This document shows positions 1 to 11,903 of a stretch of DNA of 64,000 nucleotides, piece after piece. The notes beneath the pieces are model-generated. The model was not told where the DNA came from. It did no database searches and saw only the letters and a list, made by a program, of their open reading frames with translations. The stretch comes from Lantana camara (Eukaryota; Streptophyta; Magnoliopsida; Lamiales; Verbenaceae). Location: assembly GCA_037501455.1 (NCBI GenBank), contig CM074856.1, positions 90,284,001-90,348,000 on the forward strand, given 5' to 3'. Positions within the stretch are counted from its first letter, which is position 1, and each line of letters opens with the position of its first letter. Position numbers and translations under genes: made by a program.

Positions 1-1251
1 AAAATTGACCACGAAATATTGATCATTTAAAATGATTAATTAGGTAACTAAGAACTAATAAGCTCCACTAGCTATCCCACGACTCGCGGACAATAACCAG
101 CTTTACTTACTAAACTTAAAACCTATTGATGGAATGCTAGGAATTTAATTCAAAATTTGCATCTCGAATTAAACACCTATTTGTTCGAAATTAGCTTAAT
201 ATTTAATGGGAATTTTCGAATCAACCGGAGAGTTGTCCGGTTCGACCTCACCAACATATATGTTATCCAATTTTATTAGTCTTGATTAATGCAAGTACAC
301 TTAAATGCATATCAAGCAAGTACATAAACAGATAACATGTCCTAGCATGATACTAACATGTAATGATCATGGGTTCTACCTATCTTATGCGTGATATGTG
401 GGACTGTGGGAGCCACTCCACAATCACAAGTTCTGACATACATGCCACATAAACAGTTTAAATCACATAAGGGAAAGCGGTAACAAAATACGAGCCCTAT
501 CTCTATTACATTTTACATTTGAGATTCCCCTCCCTAACATTTTGAGGGGTCTTCACTTATGGCCTCCTTGTTACTTGAATGTGGTCCATCTTACTCCATG
601 GGTGCATTGTCTCCAAAATGAAAATAAAACCTCACCACCTATCTCTACTCTCAAATTACAATAAAAGGAAAAAGACATAAAGTAATAAGGCTCAATCTTC
701 ATATTGGCCTTAGACAATTACACGGGCCATACCCCGGCCTCAAAAACAGTAATATGGAAAGCCACATAATAAATCACATAACAGTACGCACATAAGTTAG
801 GCTCCAACCTCAATTGAAAAACGCAACTATAGGGCTCCAACCCCAATTTAAACCATCCATGTGCATAAATTAAAACGATACATAAGTCTAAACCCATGAT
901 CACCTAACATGCTCTTGCGAGAATTTAAATTTAGCCAATAAATTAAAATTCTCGTTTCAAGTCCTAATGACTTAAAACAAGACTTGATGCGAGCCTTATT
1001 TATAAAAGTTTTCAATAAATCCCAAATTACCAAAACAAATAAAATTCCAATTAATTTCTGAAAATTAATAATTTTATCAAAGGTGTATTTTCCCAAAATA
1101 TAAACCGTTTCAATTTCTCAAAATTCCCAATTTCAAGTTTTTATTCAAAATTAAAATAAATATTCAAAAAATAAAATTTTAAAATTAAAAAACAAAAATT
1201 GGGACTGGATTGCACGAAATACGAAAGTTCGGATCAGGAAAACGGGGCCCA
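1..1251 (-). mobile_element. Copia element B, 5' leader segment, left of nested element A
   Basis: This stretch is the reverse complement of the leader of element A (about 4130-5335): same order of blocks, including the 16-bp GTCCGCGAGTCGTGGG motif (here on minus, 76-91). It is non-coding leader between PBS and gag of a minus-strand copia element whose PBS and 5' LTR lie at 11889-13851. Element A is inserted at 1251/11297. The gag-pol of B would lie left of the window. The short ORFs here are not conserved proteins. Confidence 0.8.
1247..1251. repeat. Target-site duplication of element A, left copy (GCCCA)
   Basis: GCCCA precedes the TG of the 5' LTR and is repeated at 11297-11301, directly after the CA of the 3' LTR. 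A 5-bp duplication is the normal product of LTR-retrotransposon integration and fixes both ends of A. Confidence 0.93.
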
Positions 1252-2406
1252 TGTTAGGAATAGTGCCCTAGAAAGCCGATTAGTCATAATCCGTTTTGGG
1301 ACTTTCCTGGTATCACAGACAATCTTTGAATAATATACGATTAATTAATATCATAGGCAAACACTTCTTTATATGCTCTTGTTTGGTATGCGTTTACTTT
1401 AGTTGTGCATGTATGAGAACTCCCCTAATCCTGATGACTTTAGGACTCTACCATTTAGGTGAAATGGTTCATGAAACGAGCCCTATATCACATAAGTCAT
1501 GATTAGTAAAATACTCCAAGCCGATGAGTCCTACAGACAGTGGGAGTGTCAACCTGACTCCTCTAAGGCTTGCTTGTGGGATCACGCCCTTAAGAAGGAC
1601 CACCTTGTTTCACGGAGGTGCAAAGTGTATAGTTGATACGTGCGTGATACATGAGGGTGCTTACTTCAATAAGTAAGTTCACTGAGGTGCCCCGTGTGAG
1701 AAGATTCCTAAATGGGAAAGGAAGTTTCTATTTCAGGAAATGGAAACTTCCAGATTAGGAAATATCTCACGAGTCATTGATGTGATTAATTGATCCTTAG
1801 ACTTGAGGTTCCATGTCACTTTATGAGTTAACTCTATAGTCTTTGGTATAAGCTTTAAAGGGTGTCGCCTTAGACAACTGATTAAAGGCTTATGCTGGGG
1901 CTGCACAAGTGACTCATGAAAGTGAATGAGAATCAAGAAAGGACCTACACTTGCATATGCAAGGTGATCTCTTACTGTGTAAGTCATTCATATGCCATAT
2001 GGAGTCCTTGGCCAAGGCAGTAGATCAAGACATCAAGAAAAGAGTTTCTTGGATTGAGATCCAATGGATATGAAATGTACTTAGCTTTAAGACCGGATTA
2101 TTGGGGTTCTGATTATTCCCTTGCCCTAGATCTTGGTCGAGAGATAGTAAGTAGGAGGATTGTATCTCACATGAATCAATGACTTAAAGGTTCTGTCGAA
2201 TCCGAACATTCCAATTCAGCTATGGGTTAAACACCTGTTGCTAGACTATGGTCATTTAATCTGTGGACTGATTAATTAATTAGTGAATTAATTAATTAGG
2301 GTCACTGCTAATTGAATTGAGAACCTAGAGGGTCACACGCAACAACTTGGTTACATGAGTTGAGGCTTGAAAATGATTAAACGAGTTAATCGGGCCAAGA
2401 GGGTTC

Positions 2407-2478
2407 CACACGTGTGAACCACACGTGTGGCTCACGTGAGTGACACGTGTCCTTGTGACACGTGTATCACACGTGTGT
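2407..2478 (+). promoter_or_regulatory. Cluster of six CACGTG palindromes (G-box cores) in the 5' LTR of A
   Basis: Six CACGTG cores in 72 bp, in contexts such as CACACGTGTG, CTCACGTGAG and GACACGTGTC. CACGTG is the core of the plant G-box bound by bZIP and bHLH factors. The cluster lies about 350-410 bp upstream of the TATA box, so it is a plausible U3 enhancer. Factor binding is inference. The 3' LTR copy (about 10171-10236) has one core changed to CACCTG. Confidence 0.6.
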
Positions 2479-2817
2479 AAATATATGTGTATATTTATTT
2501 ATGTGTTAAATAATTAATGTGATTAATTATTTAATAGGCTTTGGTTTAATTTTGAATTAAAAAGAAAGTCTTATTTTGGAAAAAAATAATCTAGTTAATT
2601 AATTGTGAATTAATTAATTAGATAAAAATAAGTTATTTATTTTAAATAAATAAAGTATAAAATTATCCAAAAATAGTTTGGATATTTTTAGCTCTCTTGA
2701 AAGTTGATTTGAATTTGAATTCAAGGTCAAAGTCAAAATTACTTGATGATCAAGTAATAGGAGAGACGGACCAAAATCCTAAGCCCATAAGGATTAGGGA
2801 TTTTCGGCCACTTCCCT

Positions 2818-2845
2818 CCTATATATAGGGGAGCTCGAGCTCCCC
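2818..2845 (+). promoter_or_regulatory. TATA box and adjoining 18-bp palindrome in the 5' LTR of A
   Basis: CCTATATATAGG is a canonical plant TATA box. It is followed at once by the perfect palindrome GGGGAGCTCGAGCTCCCC (2828-2845). Transcription would start about 30 bp downstream, near 2850, so the palindrome sits at or just before the U3/R boundary. The same pair is at 10573-10600 in the 3' LTR. The TATA call is good; the start site is inferred. Confidence 0.7.
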
Positions 2846-3543
2846 TTAGAGCTAATCGAGAATTCTTTTGGTTCATGTGTTGAACACCATCCTTTCTCCA
2901 AGATAAACGAAACCCTAGGTTAAGCCTAAACACTAACTAGAGAACTAGCATCCTTACTAGTTAGATTGTAGCCAAGTTGGTGGACTATCTCTAGAGAGCT
3001 TCAAGTTAGAAGTTTTGAAGATTCGAGCTTTACCAAAAAGTGGGGATCAAGCAAAACGATCAGAAGGGATGATGAAACGATTCTGAACCCGACATGAAAC
3101 GAATGAAAAAATCGAACCAAAGAAGATGGCGAAAACCGTTCGTCCATATCCTAAAGGATGAATTTTTTCACGAGGGTTTTGTGACTGGCAGTTTTCTACT
3201 TTCGCAAAACTGGTTTTCGAAGGGAGTTTCAATCCTGCTTTTCTCGTTTCATGTTTCTTTCTTTATGTTATATTGTTAAGAACTTCCATAACATGATTTG
3301 AATCTAGGTTGGTTGGATTGTTATCCCTACAATGGATTCTGAAGTAGAAAGAGATTTTGAGGAACGGGTTGCCATTACCGCATGAAACGTGTATGAGGGC
3401 GGCTCAAAACGTGTCAAGAAAGCTACTACCCAAGTGAGTTCCTTGATCTCAACGAATTTGGATACACGATTGCGAGTCTAAGATCCTTTTGTTGGAAAAA
3501 TTTTTAAATTTCCGCTGCTTTCTGATTCCTATTTTCCAACAAG

Positions 3544-3556
3544 TGGTATCAGAGCC
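3544..3556 (+). other. Primer-binding site of A (initiator tRNA-Met)
   Basis: TGGTATCAGAGCC follows the 5' LTR end with a 2-bp spacer (AG). It is complementary to the 3' end of plant initiator tRNA-Met, the usual minus-strand primer of plant copia and gypsy elements. Confidence 0.93.
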
Positions 3557-3774
3557 ACCTCGTTAATCGTGTTTCTGATTCGTCTCAATTATTCTGAATT
3601 TGGTAGAAATTCTTAGGCTTGATGCGATTGAGTAATTGTAATTGTTTTAGAAAGCCTGAATTACGAAACTGTATTTTTTCTGAAAGTTTCTGAAAATTGG
3701 TTTTTGTAAAATTTAATTTTTCAAAACTATTTTAGATTTGAAACTGTATAAACTGTTTTTTTGGATTTCTTGGA

Positions 3775-4135
3775 TTGGTTTTGCTTTTGAACGAAAACAC
3801 GAAACGAAAATACGGAATACGACAAACACGCGTAACCCCGCACGCGAAGGAGTCGCGCGCGCAGGCTTCGCGCGCACCGCCCGCCTGGCCTAGGCGCGCG
3901 CAGGGCGTCCCGCCCAGCACCTCCCGCACGCCGTGCGGGAGCCTTCCGGGCGCTCGCCCAGGGCGGCCGAGACTGGCCGCCCACCGCCGCCCGCAAGCAG
4001 GCGGGAAGACCTCACGCAGTAGCCCACAACGGGCGAGCTGTGCGCGCCTGTCGTGCGTGCGCGCACCGCTTGCATGCCGTCTTCTCCGCGTACGGGTCCC
4101 GTTTTCGTGATCCGGCCTTTTCGTGTTTCGTGCAA
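3775..4135 (+). other. GC-rich structured leader segment of A
   Basis: About 230 bp downstream of the PBS the composition changes abruptly from AT-rich to strongly GC-rich. Hairpins are evident, for example GGCGGCCGAGACTGGCCGCC at 3962-3981. The homologous segment of B (minus strand, 11297-11640) keeps the same hairpin at 11451-11470 while neighbouring bases differ. ORFs of about 80-110 codons here are composition artefacts. A role in packaging, dimerisation or translation is possible but unproven. Confidence 0.6.
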
Positions 4136-5756
4136 TCCAGTCCCAATTTTTATTTTTAATTTTAAAATTTTATTTTTGAATATTTATTTTAATTTTTGAA
4201 TAACACTTAAAATTGGGATTTTTGAGAAATTGAAACGGTTTGTATTTTGGGAAAATACAATCTTTGATAAAATTATTAATTTTCAGAAATTAATTGGAAT
4301 TTTATTTGTTTTGGTAATTTGGGATTTATTGAAAACTTTTATAAATAAGACTCGCATCAAGTCGTGTTTTGAGTCATTAGGACTTGAAACGGGAATTTTA
4401 ATTTATTGGTTAAATTTAAATTCTCGCAAAAGCATGTTAGGTGATCATGGGTTTAGACTTATGTATGGTTTTAATTTATGCACATGGATGGTTTAAATTG
4501 GGGTTGGAGCCCTATAGTTGCGTTTTTCAATTGAGGTTGGAGCCTCACTTATGTGCGTACTGTTATGTGATTTATTATGTGGCTTTCCATATTCCTTTTT
4601 TTGAGGCCGGGGTATGCCCCGTGTAATTGTCTAAGACCAATATGAAGATTGAGCCTTATTACTTTATGTCTTTTTCTTTTTATTGTAATTTGAGAGTAGA
4701 GATAGGTGGTGAGGTTTTATTTTCATTTTGGAGACAATGCACCCATGGAGTAAGATGGACCACATTCAAGTAACAAGGAGGCCATAAGTGAAGACCCCTC
4801 AAAATGTTAGGGAGGGGAATCTCAATTGTAAAATGTAATAGAGATAGGGCTCGTATTTTGTTACCGCTTTCCCTTATGTGATTTAAACTGTTTATGTGGC
4901 ATGTATGTCAGAACTTGTGATTGTGGAGTGGCTCCCACATATCACGCATAAGATAGGTAGAACCCATGATCATTACATGTTAGTATCATGCTAGGACATG
5001 TTATCTGTTTATGTGCTTGTTTGATATGCATTTAAGTGTACTTGCATTAATCAAGACTAATAAAATTGGATAACAAATATGTTGGTGAGGTCGAACCGAA
5101 CAACTCTTCGGTTGATTCGAAAATTCCCATTAAATATTAAGCTCATTTCGAATAATAGGTATTTAATTCGAGATGCAAATTTGAATTAAATTCCTAGCAT
5201 TCCATCAATAGGTTTTAAGTTTAGTAAGTAAAGCTAGTTATTGTCCGCGAGTCGTGGGATAGCTAGTGGAGCTTATTAGTTCTTAGTTACCTGATTGATC
5301 ATTTTAAATGATCAATATTTCGTGGTTAATTTTGGCAAGGGCGATGTCCACGAGTCGTGGGTTGTTCGAACTAAGTTTTGATCATGATCTTATGATTGAT
5401 GGGTCTAGCTTAACGCCTAAGTAAATAAGGATGTCGCACGAGTCGTGGGTCCATATTGAAAGATAGGTGATGCAAAACAATTACTAAGAGTTCTAAATGT
5501 GTTAGAATTGGTAAGTTGTACCTACCTAGGGTTTTACTTAGAATGTCCGCGAGTCGTGGGTTCGAGGTAAAATGCTTAGGATCTTAGTACCCATTGGGAA
5601 AAGCGTTCCTCTTAGATCTTTGGGAATTATAGATCTTTGAAAAACAGTGGGAGCTGCATTAGATTAAAGACCTTATCTTTTGTATATTATAATTCAGCAT
5701 GCTCACATTTTCTCTGCTTAGCATTTAGGTTGTAGTTCTGTGATTCTCTACAATAT
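4136..5756 (+). other. Non-coding 5' leader of A with four dispersed GTCGTGGG motifs
   Basis: An AT-rich leader between the GC-rich segment and the gag start. It contains four copies of the consensus GTCCGCGAGTCGTGGG, at 5243-5258, 5346-5361, 5433-5449 (one base longer) and 5545-5560, about 90-110 bp apart. The leader is repeated inverted at 1-1251 (B) and 53210-54870 (H), and partly at 54874-55313 (L). No conserved protein is encoded. Confidence 0.75.
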
Positions 5757-8700
5757 GAAATGCAAACCCATTCGTATCCATCCTTAAGTCAAATAAGTTG
5801 ACTAAGTCCTGACTAACTCTAAATGGCTTCGGATCCTAAAATTCATTTTAGAATCCGACTAGAGAAAGGCGTTCTCTAAAGGACGAAGTTTTCAATTGTG
5901 AAAAGTCGACCCGGGCCAAAAGAGAAGCAATCTGAGGTGAATGGATTTTTCCAAACCACTTAAGAGCAATTGAACCACCTCATAAAAATGTTACAAGGTA
6001 TAACATTATGGAATTATTCAATATTCCAAATGAGGAAACAAGTGCACACGAACAAGGTCTAAAGATCTTATTTGAAGATCTTATGGTCTCGATCATCAAC
6101 CGAGAAAAGAGTTCTCTATGCACTGATTGCTTACATTGCTTCCACCATCATTCAAACCCTTTATGCTCAACTAGAATGATGCTAATGTAGCATAGTTAAT
6201 CATTTAGTTGATAATGGTTGAGAGAATCCTTAAGAAGGAATAAAAGGTTGAGATGGTTAATTCTTCTTCTAAACTCCCTAAGTTAAAGGCTTGAACGCCT
6301 AAAGAAGAAGAAACCCTTAAGAGCCCAATGGAGGGGCATGTAAGGGGTGCGCCCAAAAGACACTAGAGATCAAATAGGACGTTTGCTTCTATGGTCGCAA
6401 ATAAGGACTTTGAAAGGGAACTGCGAAGAGTATGAGTACTCTGAAATGTTACCTCGTTTAGTAATTCTACTAGGAATAGAATTAACTAGTCTTGAGTCAA
6501 TTCTGCATAATCCGTTGTGCAAAGACTCAAGGCACTAATGTTCTGAACATACAACGAGATAACAAAAGTAAGTGAGATGACAAAGCTTCGAATTACTTTG
6601 GAACGTTGAGATATAAAAGGATTAGCAAGTCAGACACCTTAGGATCATTCTATGAAAATGAACCTATAGAGTTGACTTCCTGTGAATCCTATCTCGAAGG
6701 GAAAACGTTCCCGGAACATTGTTTAGGTGAAACATGGAACGTTCCAAAATTATAGTGGATTTCGATCCATGCTGATGAGTGTAAGATGCTTAATGTAAGC
6801 ACTAGATACAATCATCAGTTTAATCATTATGAATGAATGTACTTGTTAAAGTACAAATTCGAAACTTATATGAAATTCTTAGAATTTCAAAAGGAGGTTA
6901 GGAACCGAAGTAGTCATAAGTTATAGGTAAATCGATATGATCGAGATAAGCCAATATCTTAGCAACTAATTCCTTAGTCATCTTAGAGATAATAGGATTA
7001 TCTCTCAGTAAACTAATTCGAGAACACCTTAGTGTTTCCGAATAAGGGAATGAAACCTTATAGGATATGGTCCATTCCATAGCAAGCTTTACTGACTTAT
7101 AATCATTCTGGGAATAAACTCCCAGAATATGGAGTTAGAGATTTTGAATTTTGCACCTTCCAAAATCAGTCCTTTAGTTGCACTATGCAATGTGGCATAC
7201 TAAATTCCCTAATTATTCTTATCCAAGAATTTAATGGAATCCTCTTAAGTGAAGAGGATAGTGGGAGATAAGCTTGAAATGAGTCCAAGTTTATATTGGA
7301 TACCGTTTCTGCGATTCCCTTAGACAAAGGTTGTTTGTCTCAAGGAATGTATCTTTCTTAAGGAATCGTTCCTATAGAAGAAGAAAGACAAGCAAGCAGA
7401 CCTCAAAGAAATTTAAGAATAAATATCCACGCCACATATAGAAGAAACAATCCCATCTGATAAAACTTAGCCAAATTTTAGAGCATGTACACGTGTGAAA
7501 CCCTTCTCTTAAGACGCGTTTAGAACGCGTTCCTAGATAGCCAAGGAATTACTTGAAGAGGAGACGCTGTCAGATTTGGAATCTGAGTAGTGTAAGCAAG
7601 CCTTGAAATCCAATATGCATTCCATATACTCGAACCAAGTTTTGACCTTGGTTGATCCACCTGATAGGATCAAGCTCGTGCAGCTTCGAGTGAATGAAAG
7701 CATTACAACCTTCTTGACGGTTGAAATGCAAAAGTCCATTTGGATTATGTTTACCACATCCTCATATTCTGACTATGAGATATGATAAATGAATATGAGA
7801 ACTATCTTATTCAATATGAGATTGAAAGAGACTGAAATAAGGTATTTCTGTAAATCTCATATTCAGTGGGAGTATGCATAAGGTATGCGAATCCCTAAAG
7901 TCAATCTGTGGATTGATAAAGGCTTCTAGGAGTTAGACAATTCAATTCCATAGGATAGTCAAATCGTTTGATACAGATGGAAGTCGGATAAGTCTCAAAA
8001 GTGTACATATGACAGTTAGTGATGTAAGAGTCAATTTTGGTTCTTTAGAAGACGATGTCCTTGTCATTAGGAATGTCAAGGATAATGTGAAAGTTACCAA
8101 TTCTTGTTTAAGAAACAATTTGACATGAAAGATCTTAGTGATTATCCTAAATTCTCGACATTGAGATCTATAGAAGATAGATCTAAGAGCATAAATGGAT
8201 TATCACAAAACGAGTACATAACCATAATACTAAAAGGAGTTTAGTATGGACAATGGAACATCTCTTTTGAAGAGTATGTGTCCTAAGATAACTTTAAAAG
8301 GTTAGAATGTCCAAAATCCCTTTAAGTGAAAGGGTGCATAATGTATTAAATGTTATGTACTAGACTTGATATGGCGCAACATTAAGCATAGTGGGTCGAA
8401 TCTAATATGACCTCAGAGAAGGTCATTAGATTTCTGTAAAGAATGTCCTCAGAGTACTTGAGAAGAAATGAGGATATGTATTAGTTTACAGAACCCAAAA
8501 GATCTTGTTGTTAGAAGGATATTTGATGTAACCGTTCATCAAACATAGATGATTATGAAATCATTGAAAGGATACAACTTCTACCAGAATGGTAATGCAA
8601 TGTGTTGGAAAAGGGTTCCAAGGACGGACATTGCAAAACTTGACTATCGTAGTTGAGAACTTAGTCGTATTATATAACGCTAAGTTAAGTGTTTGGGTAA

Positions 8701-8990
8701 GAAACTCCATCTAACTTGTTAGATGAAGTTCCTAGCATGAAAACAACTCCTTTATCATATTGTATGATAAAATGGATGGTTGCTCAAGTAAGAGAACCAA
8801 GACCTCACCAAGAGACTGAACATATGATTACGAATCACTTTATAAGGAAAAGGTGTTTCCTAAGAGATGTGTAAACAAGAGGGTCACATCAGCAGAGAAT
8901 ATAGCAGATCCACTTTGGAAACGCCCAAAGTCAATAGGCTCTCAAAGTGCATCTTGAGAAGATGGGACTTAGAGTACCTAAATGGCTTTT
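5757..8990 (+). pseudogene. Decayed copia gag-pol polyprotein of A
   Basis: Remnants follow the order gag, zinc knuckle, protease/pre-integrase, integrase, RT, RNase H, but no long frame survives. Alignment by eye to the better copies in L and H identifies: the gag start near 5757; a gag middle near 5978-6090; a zinc-knuckle relic near 6379-6450; a GAG-pre-integrase relic near 6672-6710; the integrase core near 6755-6900; a relic of the RT YVDD box near 8041-8076; downstream RT near 8100-8220; an RNase H-proximal block near 8350-8480; and the polyprotein end near 8770-8990. Decay is far heavier than the roughly 1.3% LTR divergence predicts, so the parent was already dead when it was copied. 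Confidence 0.82.
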
Positions 8991-8995
8991 ACGGC

Positions 8996-9006
8996 AAGTG
9001 GGAGAT
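8996..9006 (+). other. Polypurine tract of A
   Basis: AAGTGGGAGAT lies directly before the TG of the 3' LTR. This is the typical plant copia plus-strand primer. Confidence 0.88.
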
Positions 9007-11296
9007 TGTTAGGAATAGTGCCCTAGAAAGCCGATTAGTCATAATCCGTTTTGGGACTTTCCTGGTATCACAGACAATCTTTGAATAATATACGATTGAT
9101 TAATATCATAGGCAAACACTTCTTTATATGCTCTTGTTTGGTATGCGTTTACTTTAGTTGTGCATGTATGAGAACTCCCCTAATCCTGATGACTTTAGGA
9201 CTCCACCATTTAGGTGAAATGGTTCATGAAACGAGCCCTATATCACATAAGTCATGATTAGTAAAATACTCCAAGCCGATGAGTCCTACAGACAGTGGGA
9301 GTGTCAACCTGACTCCTCTAAGGCTTGCTTGTGGGATCACGCCCTTAAGAAGGACCACCTTGTTTCATGGAGGTGCAAAGTGTATAGTTGATACGTGCGT
9401 GATACACGAGGGTGCAAACTTCAATAAGTAAGTTCACTGAGGTGCCCCGTGTGAGAAGATTCCTAAATGGGAAAGGAAGTTTCTATTTCAGGAAATGGAA
9501 ACTTCCAGATTAGGAAATATCTCACGAGTCATTGATGTGATTAATTGATCCTTAGACTTGAGGTTCCATGTCACTTTATGAGTTAACTATGTAGTCTTTG
9601 GTACAAGCTTTAAAGGGTGTCGCCTTAGACAACTGATTCAAGGCTTATGCTGGGGCTGCACAAGTGACTCATGAAAGTGAATGAGAATCAAGAAAGGACT
9701 TACACTTGCATAAGCAAGGTGATCTCTTACTGTGTAAGTCATTCATATGCCATATGGAGTCCTTGGCCAAGGCAGTAGATCAAGACATCAAGAAAAGAGT
9801 TTCTTGGATTGAGATCAAATGGATATGAAATGTACTTAGCTTTAAGACCGGATTATTAGGGTTCTGATTATTCCCTTGCCCTAGATCTTGGTCGAGAGAT
9901 AGTAAGTAGGAGGATTGTATCTCACATGAATCAATGACTTAAAGGTTCTGTCGAATCCGAACATTCCAATTCAGCTAGGGGTTAAACACCTGTTGCTAGA
10001 CTATGGTCGTTTAATCTGTGGACTGATTAATTAATTAGTGAATTAATTAATTAGGGTCACTGCTAATTGAATTGAGAACCTAGAGGGTCACACACAATAA
10101 CTTGGTTACATGAGTTGAGGCTTGAAAATGATTAAACGAGTTAATCGGGCCAAGAGGGTTCCACACGTGTGAACCACACGTGTGGCTCACGTGAGTGACA
10201 CGTGTCCTTGTGACACGTGTATCACACCTGTGTAAATATATGTGTATATTTATTTATGTGTTAAATAATTAATGTGATTAATTATTTAATAGGCTTTGGT
10301 TTAATTTTGAATTAAAAAGAAAGTCTTATTTTGGAGAAAAATAATCTAGTTAATTAATTGTGAATTAATTAATTAGATAAAAATAAGTTATTTATTTTAA
10401 ATAAATAAAGTATAAAATTATCCAAAAATAGTTTGGATATTTTTAGCTCTCTTGAAAGTTGATTTGAATTTGAATTCAAGGTCAAAGTCAAAATTACTTG
10501 ATGATCAAGTAATAGGAGAGACGGACCAAAATCCTAAGCCCATAAGGATTAGGGATTTTCGGCCACTTCCCTCCTATATATAGGGGAGCTCGAGCTCCCC
10601 TTAGAGCTAATCGAGAATTCTTTTGGTTCATGTGTTGAACACCATCCTTTCTCCAAGATAAACGAAACCCTAGGTTAAGCCTAAACACTAACTAGAGAAC
10701 TAGCATCCTTACTAGTTAGATTGTAGCCAAGTTGGTGGACTATCTCTAGAGAGCTTCAAGTTAGAAGTTTTGAAGATTCGAGCTTTACCAAAAAGTGGGG
10801 ATCAAGCAAAACGATCAGAAGGGATGATGAAACGATTCTGAACCCGACATGAAACGAATGAAAAAATCGAACCAAAGAAGATGGCGAAAACCGTTCGTCC
10901 ATATCCTAAAGGATGAATTTTTTCACGAGGGTTTTGTGACTGGCAGTTTTCTACTTTCGCAAAACTGGTTTTCGAAGGGAGTTTCAATCCTGCTTTTCTC
11001 ATTTCATGTTTCTTTCTTTATGTTATATTGTTAAGAACTTCCATAACATGATTTGAATCTAGGTTGGTTGGATTGTTATCCCTACAATGGATTCTGAAGT
11101 AGAAAGAGATTTCGAGGAACGGGTTGCCATTACCGCATGAAGCGCGTTTGAGGGCGGCTCGAAACGTGTCAAGAAAGCTACTACCCAAGTGAGTTCCTTG
11201 ATCTCAACGAATTTGGATACACGATTGCGAGTCTAAGATCCTTTTGTTGGAAAAATTTTTAAATTTCCGCTGCTTTCTGATTCCTGTTTTCCAACA
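9007..11296 (+). repeat. 3' LTR of element A
   Basis: 2290 bp, the same length as the 5' LTR. It keeps TG...CA ends, the TATA box (10575-10582), the 18-bp palindrome (10583-10600) and five of six CACGTG cores. It is followed by GCCCA. With the 5' LTR of B (11904-13851) it forms a tail-to-tail inverted repeat with a 607-bp spacer. Confidence 0.94.
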
Positions 11297-11888
11297 GCCC
11301 ATACGCGAAACGGGGCGCACGCGTCGCAAGCGAGCGCGGACGTGCACGGCAGGCGCGCACTGCACCCGGCCAAGGCCGGGCGAGTGCGCGCACTGCGCAA
11401 GCATGCCGCGCGCCTGGCGCGCGAGCCCTGTCGGGCGATGGTGGGCGATGGGCGGCCAGTCTCGGCCGCCCTGGGCGGGTGCGCCTAGGCGTGCCCGGAA
11501 GGCTCCCGCACAGGTGTACGGGAGGTGCTGGACGGATACCCTGCACACGCCAAGGACAGGCGGGCGGTGGCGCACGAAGCCCGTGCGTGCGACGCCTTTG
11601 CGCGCGGGGTTTCGCGTGTTCGTCGTGATCCGGTTTATCGTTTCGTATTTTCGTTCAAAAGCAAAACCAATCCAAGAAATCCAATAACAGTTTATACAGT
11701 TTCAAATCTAAAATTGTTTTCAAAAATTAAATTTTGCAAAAACCAATTTTCAGAAACTTTCAGGAAAAAATTACAGTTTCGTAATTCAGGCTTTCTAAAA
11801 CAATTACAAATACTCAATCGCATCAAGCCTAAGAATTTCTACCAAATTCAGAATAATTGAGACGAATCAGAAACACGATTAACGAGGT
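11297..11888 (-). mobile_element. Copia element B, PBS-proximal leader including its GC-rich segment
   Basis: Continues B from position 1251 across nested A; 11297-11301 is the right copy of the GCCCA duplication. Read on the minus strand, it runs from the PBS through AT-rich leader into a GC-rich segment (11297-about 11640) homologous to 3775-4135 of A, including hairpin 11451-11470. ORFs of up to 147 codons on either strand arise from GC skew and lack conserved motifs. Confidence 0.82.
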
Positions 11889-11901
11889 GGCTCTGATACC
11901 A
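11889..11901 (-). other. Primer-binding site of B (initiator tRNA-Met)
   Basis: The plus strand reads GGCTCTGATACCA, the reverse complement of the PBS. It is separated by CT from the LTR end at 11904, the mirror image of the A arrangement, and shows that B runs on the minus strand. Confidence 0.92.
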
Positions 11902-11903
11902 CT

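Larger units (their letters stand above)
1252..3541 (+). repeat. 5' LTR of element A
   Basis: Begins TGTTAGGAATAGTG and ends TTTTCCAACA, with TG...CA termini. It matches the LTR at 9007-11296 without a net length change. It contains a cluster of CACGTG cores, a TATA box and an 18-bp palindrome (separate entries). The same LTR family recurs inverted at 11904-13851 and as fragments at 31565-31833 and 37039-37388. Confidence 0.94.
1252..11296 (+). mobile_element. Ty1/copia-type LTR retrotransposon A, complete but coding-dead
   Basis: A complete element of 10,045 bp with two LTRs of 2290 bp each (1252-3541 and 9007-11296), PBS at 3544, PPT at 8996-9006 and a perfect 5-bp duplication. The LTRs have equal length and I count about 29 base differences (about 1.3%), so insertion was fairly recent. 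The interior keeps gag, protease, integrase, RT and RNase H remnants in copia order, but every domain is riddled with stops and frameshifts. It must have moved with proteins supplied by another element. It is nested antisense in element B. Confidence 0.93.

Noticed and set aside
3047..3279. Conserved 61-codon frames repeated at 10802-11034
   Set aside because: They are the two LTRs of A; the repetition is structural, and frames are open on both strands by chance.
11204..11860. ORFs of 95-147 codons around the GC-rich leader of B as a captured gene
   Set aside because: Frames overlap on both strands, cross the A/B junction and are not conserved in the homologous A segment.
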